Source of the DNA: Kudoa neothunni
Taxonomy: Eukaryota; Cnidaria
Length of the DNA: 64,000 nt
NCBI GenBank assembly: GCA_964304625.1
Contig: OZ199840.1
Span: forward strand, 682,001 to 746,000
Reading direction: 5' to 3'
Shown: positions 61,488 through 64,000 of the stretch, piece by piece
Layout: every line of letters begins with the position of its first letter
Position numbering within the stretch: position 1 is the first letter of the stretch
The notes under the pieces: model-generated
Told to the model about the DNA's origin: nothing
What the model saw: only the letters and a program-made list of their open reading frames with translations
Databases searched by the model: none
Made by a program: the position numbers and the translations under genes

Positions 61488-64000
61488 CTATTTATTTTAT
61501 TTATAAGTAGGGCATGTAATTTTTGGCTCCTTATGCATAGAGGAGATTATATGCAGGTCTGCACAAACATCTCAAAGCCGAAAAATACTAATCAACATTA
61601 TAAAGTATATCATAAAATTATATTTCAGTTTCACCATTTTAATATAATTATAAGACCATTGAGATTTTTCCTCTCGAAAGAGATATTCTCTCCCCTGAAA
61701 GAACGTGCCTAATATTAAAATTTTAAATGCGATTGAAGACAACGGTAATTTTAAGGATTCATAAAAACTGTTGGCAAGTATATTTTGCTGAAATATTTAT
61801 TCTAAACAACGTGAATAAATGTTTTTCAACAAAAGTTTTAGCATTTGTATGTAATCGTGCTGTATTGCATTATTTTTAGGAAAAACTTATGAGTCTTCTG
61901 TAATTATCTGTTATTTTAAATGGTAATCCACCATACTCCACAGTGGAATTAAGATAAATCATTATTTTTTGATTTTTACGATCTTTAAATAACAAAATAG
62001 GGCCAGGAGAGACATTCTTTTACGATTCTACCGTTGAATGATGCTTCGATAATGCATCGTTTCTGCACACGGTTTTGTACACCACATAAACTTGTCGTAC
62101 TTGTAAAAAAATTCATTTAAATAACTTAGAAATTAACATAATCCTAATATAAATATCCAAATCGCATATTTTTCATCCTATTCTTATTAGGGCGCGCTTT
62201 TCGAAACAATTCGAAAAAATAAATGTCGAACCAAATTAATAACATCTACGGTATAAATCGATTGAAATCAAAAATAGCATTTCCGATTTATAAGGTTTCA
62301 TGAGATCGTGTATAAATTTGATTGATTCTGAGTGTTTTAAGGAGTACGTTAAAGTATCTCATAAAAACTTAGAGTCATTAAAAATTTTGATTTTTCCTGA
62401 TTGAAAATTCCAGAACAAAGATTGAGTTTATATCGAATATATTTATTCGACTGCATTCATTTAATTTAACTATAAAATAGAATAAATTTTTATTTGCATT
62501 TATTCTCGTTAAAATGTTTAATTAGTTGTTGTTAAAATTAATTTTGGTGTAATCGTTTTGTGAATTATATTTTAATATCGATTTTGTTGCAAAAGCCTGC
62601 CAATTACTGAATTAAACGAAGGATGGTATCTTTAAGTAGCTAATTAAAAAATTAATATATTTTCGTCGTATAACATCTTGAGTATTACTATATAATTTCA
62701 TATTTTACTAGTATTTAGGTTAAGTTCATATTGTTTAAAAATATGTTGCAAACAAAAATAAATATTAATTAATTAAAGAAGTAAATAATTTAATCATTAT
62801 TGCATCTCAATTTACTTCTTGGAATTTTAAAAATATAAAGAACTTTTTATCCTATCAATAAATTTGACATTTTTCCTGAAATTATCGTATAAATAATTAT
62901 TTCTGTAGAAACTACTGTCTGTATTTAATATTCTCCCGAGCTACATTTTTATATTGTAAACTACAAACTTTTATTTCGTATACTTTTCTTATAAAGTTTA
63001 AAAAGCCATTAAAAATTCGCGGTAAATATCATTTAAATTGATTTTTATTTTATATAATAAATAATGTTAATTTTAGCTTCTTTTCAATTTTTATTAAATA
63101 ATATTAAAATATTATTTATTCAGAAAGTTTGATGACATTTTTTTGAGAAGGAATTTATGCTAGTATATAATGAACGCATTTCCTCTATGAAATAAGACAT
63201 TCAAAGTAGAGTGTAAATGAGGTCCATGTCAAAAGCTTCTAAATAATTTTATATAACTTATTCATATAGTATTATATTAGAGAATCATTGAAAAACATTA
63301 AATAATTGTTTTTTACTTTATATTGTTATGTTAAGAGAACATTATGTAAGAATGGAGCATAAAAAATATCTGTTATATATAAATAAAAATATTGATATAT
63401 TCAAATTAAAGATAAATTTAATTTTTATAAATTAATGACTTTTTAAATATAAAAAATTGTGAAACAATTTAGATTGTGCTAGCTATAAGTTGCATTTTTG
63501 TTTCTCAGAATAATAATCAATAAAAATTATGGCTTTTAATTATATAAATAAAATATAATTAAACTATATTCTTTTAATTATCATAAAAAGCACTAAAAAA
63601 TAATTGTAATCTGCGGACAAAAAAACAAAAGTATTTTTGTTGTACTTTTTTAATGGAGGAATTAATTCAACATCTTAGAGGTGGAAAAATTGACAATTAT
63701 AAGTCTTTTAATGATTGTATTTAAAAAAAATATTTAATTGTTAGTAAAATTAGGTACCATGTTATATACACATATTTATTAATATTACAATAATCAAAAA
63801 TACGTAATTAAACCTTCTAACCATAATTTACACTAACGCACCATGAGGTAAGAAATAATATTATTACAAATCAAATAATAATCCAAAATAATGATAATTC
63901 ATAATTTAACAATAAAATCAAAGATTACCTTGTGTCATTTTAGATGTTATTTAAATTTATTGATTATTTTAACATTATATATCTTTCGTGATCAATAAAA
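61488..64000. other. AT-rich region, no gene recognised
   Basis: It should contain the upstream exons or promoter of the mucin-like gene. One candidate acceptor followed by an open stretch lies near 61690 on the minus strand, too weak to call. The rest shows only AT-rich low-complexity DNA. Confidence 0.35.

Noticed and set aside
60329-61510. 393-codon plus-strand frame of Val-Asp / Val-Gly repeats
   Set aside because: A 6-bp period leaves both strands open automatically. Only the minus strand continues through a phase-matched intron into an exon of ordinary composition.

Overview
This is an AT-rich stretch of nuclear DNA from a small metazoan. The evidence is a set of animal gene families (PICK1, an importin-5-like karyopherin, RPL23, a SETD2-type H3K36 methyltransferase, an extracellular GAIN-type receptor, phosphatidylserine synthase), a tRNA-Val, and very short spliceosomal introns, mostly about 27-75 nt with GT...AG ends. 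I cannot place the species. The compact introns inside large AT-rich intergenic spaces would fit several reduced or parasitic invertebrate lineages, but the sequence alone does not decide.

Layout. 1-5.3 kb: no clear gene. 5.3-6.8 kb: PICK1 (+). 9.9-10.4 kb: a tRNA-headed SINE-like repeat. 11.2-14.4 kb: importin-5-like gene (-). 16.3-16.8 kb: small unidentified gene (+) just downstream of an NRF1-type site. 17.5-18.1 kb: 26-bp satellite. 19.2-20.0 kb: unidentified gene (+). 20.2-20.7 kb: RPL23 (-). 21.4-26.3 kb: decayed DNA transposons, including a piggyBac inserted into a hAT-like transposase gene. 28.2-31.7 kb: SETD2 orthologue (+). 34.9-41.4 kb: receptor-like gene (+). 43.3-45.1 kb: PTDSS1 (-). 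47.1 kb: tRNA-Val(UAC) (-). 49.8-56.2 kb: a long inverted repeat holding one Tigger/pogo element and followed by another. 58.2-59.3 kb: fold-back element with piggyBac-type ends. 60.2-61.5 kb: Ser/Thr/Pro-repeat (mucin-like) gene (-).

Most notable observation. Once the short introns are removed, four of the best conserved genes (RPL23, PICK1, PTDSS1, SETD2) each need the reading frame to skip one base (twice in SETD2). All five slips go the same way (+1). At every one a Cys codon (TGT or TGC) sits at the point where one skipped base restores a gap-free match to the family. Two longer genes (importin-5-like, 2,937 nt; receptor, 3,291 nt) need no slip. This could be programmed +1 frameshifting, or a systematic one-base insertion artefact in the assembly. 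It is the first thing to check with raw reads and peptides.

Exon models were built by hand from splice-site phase and remembered family sequences. Totals were checked for consistent codon phase, but no alignment or search was run.
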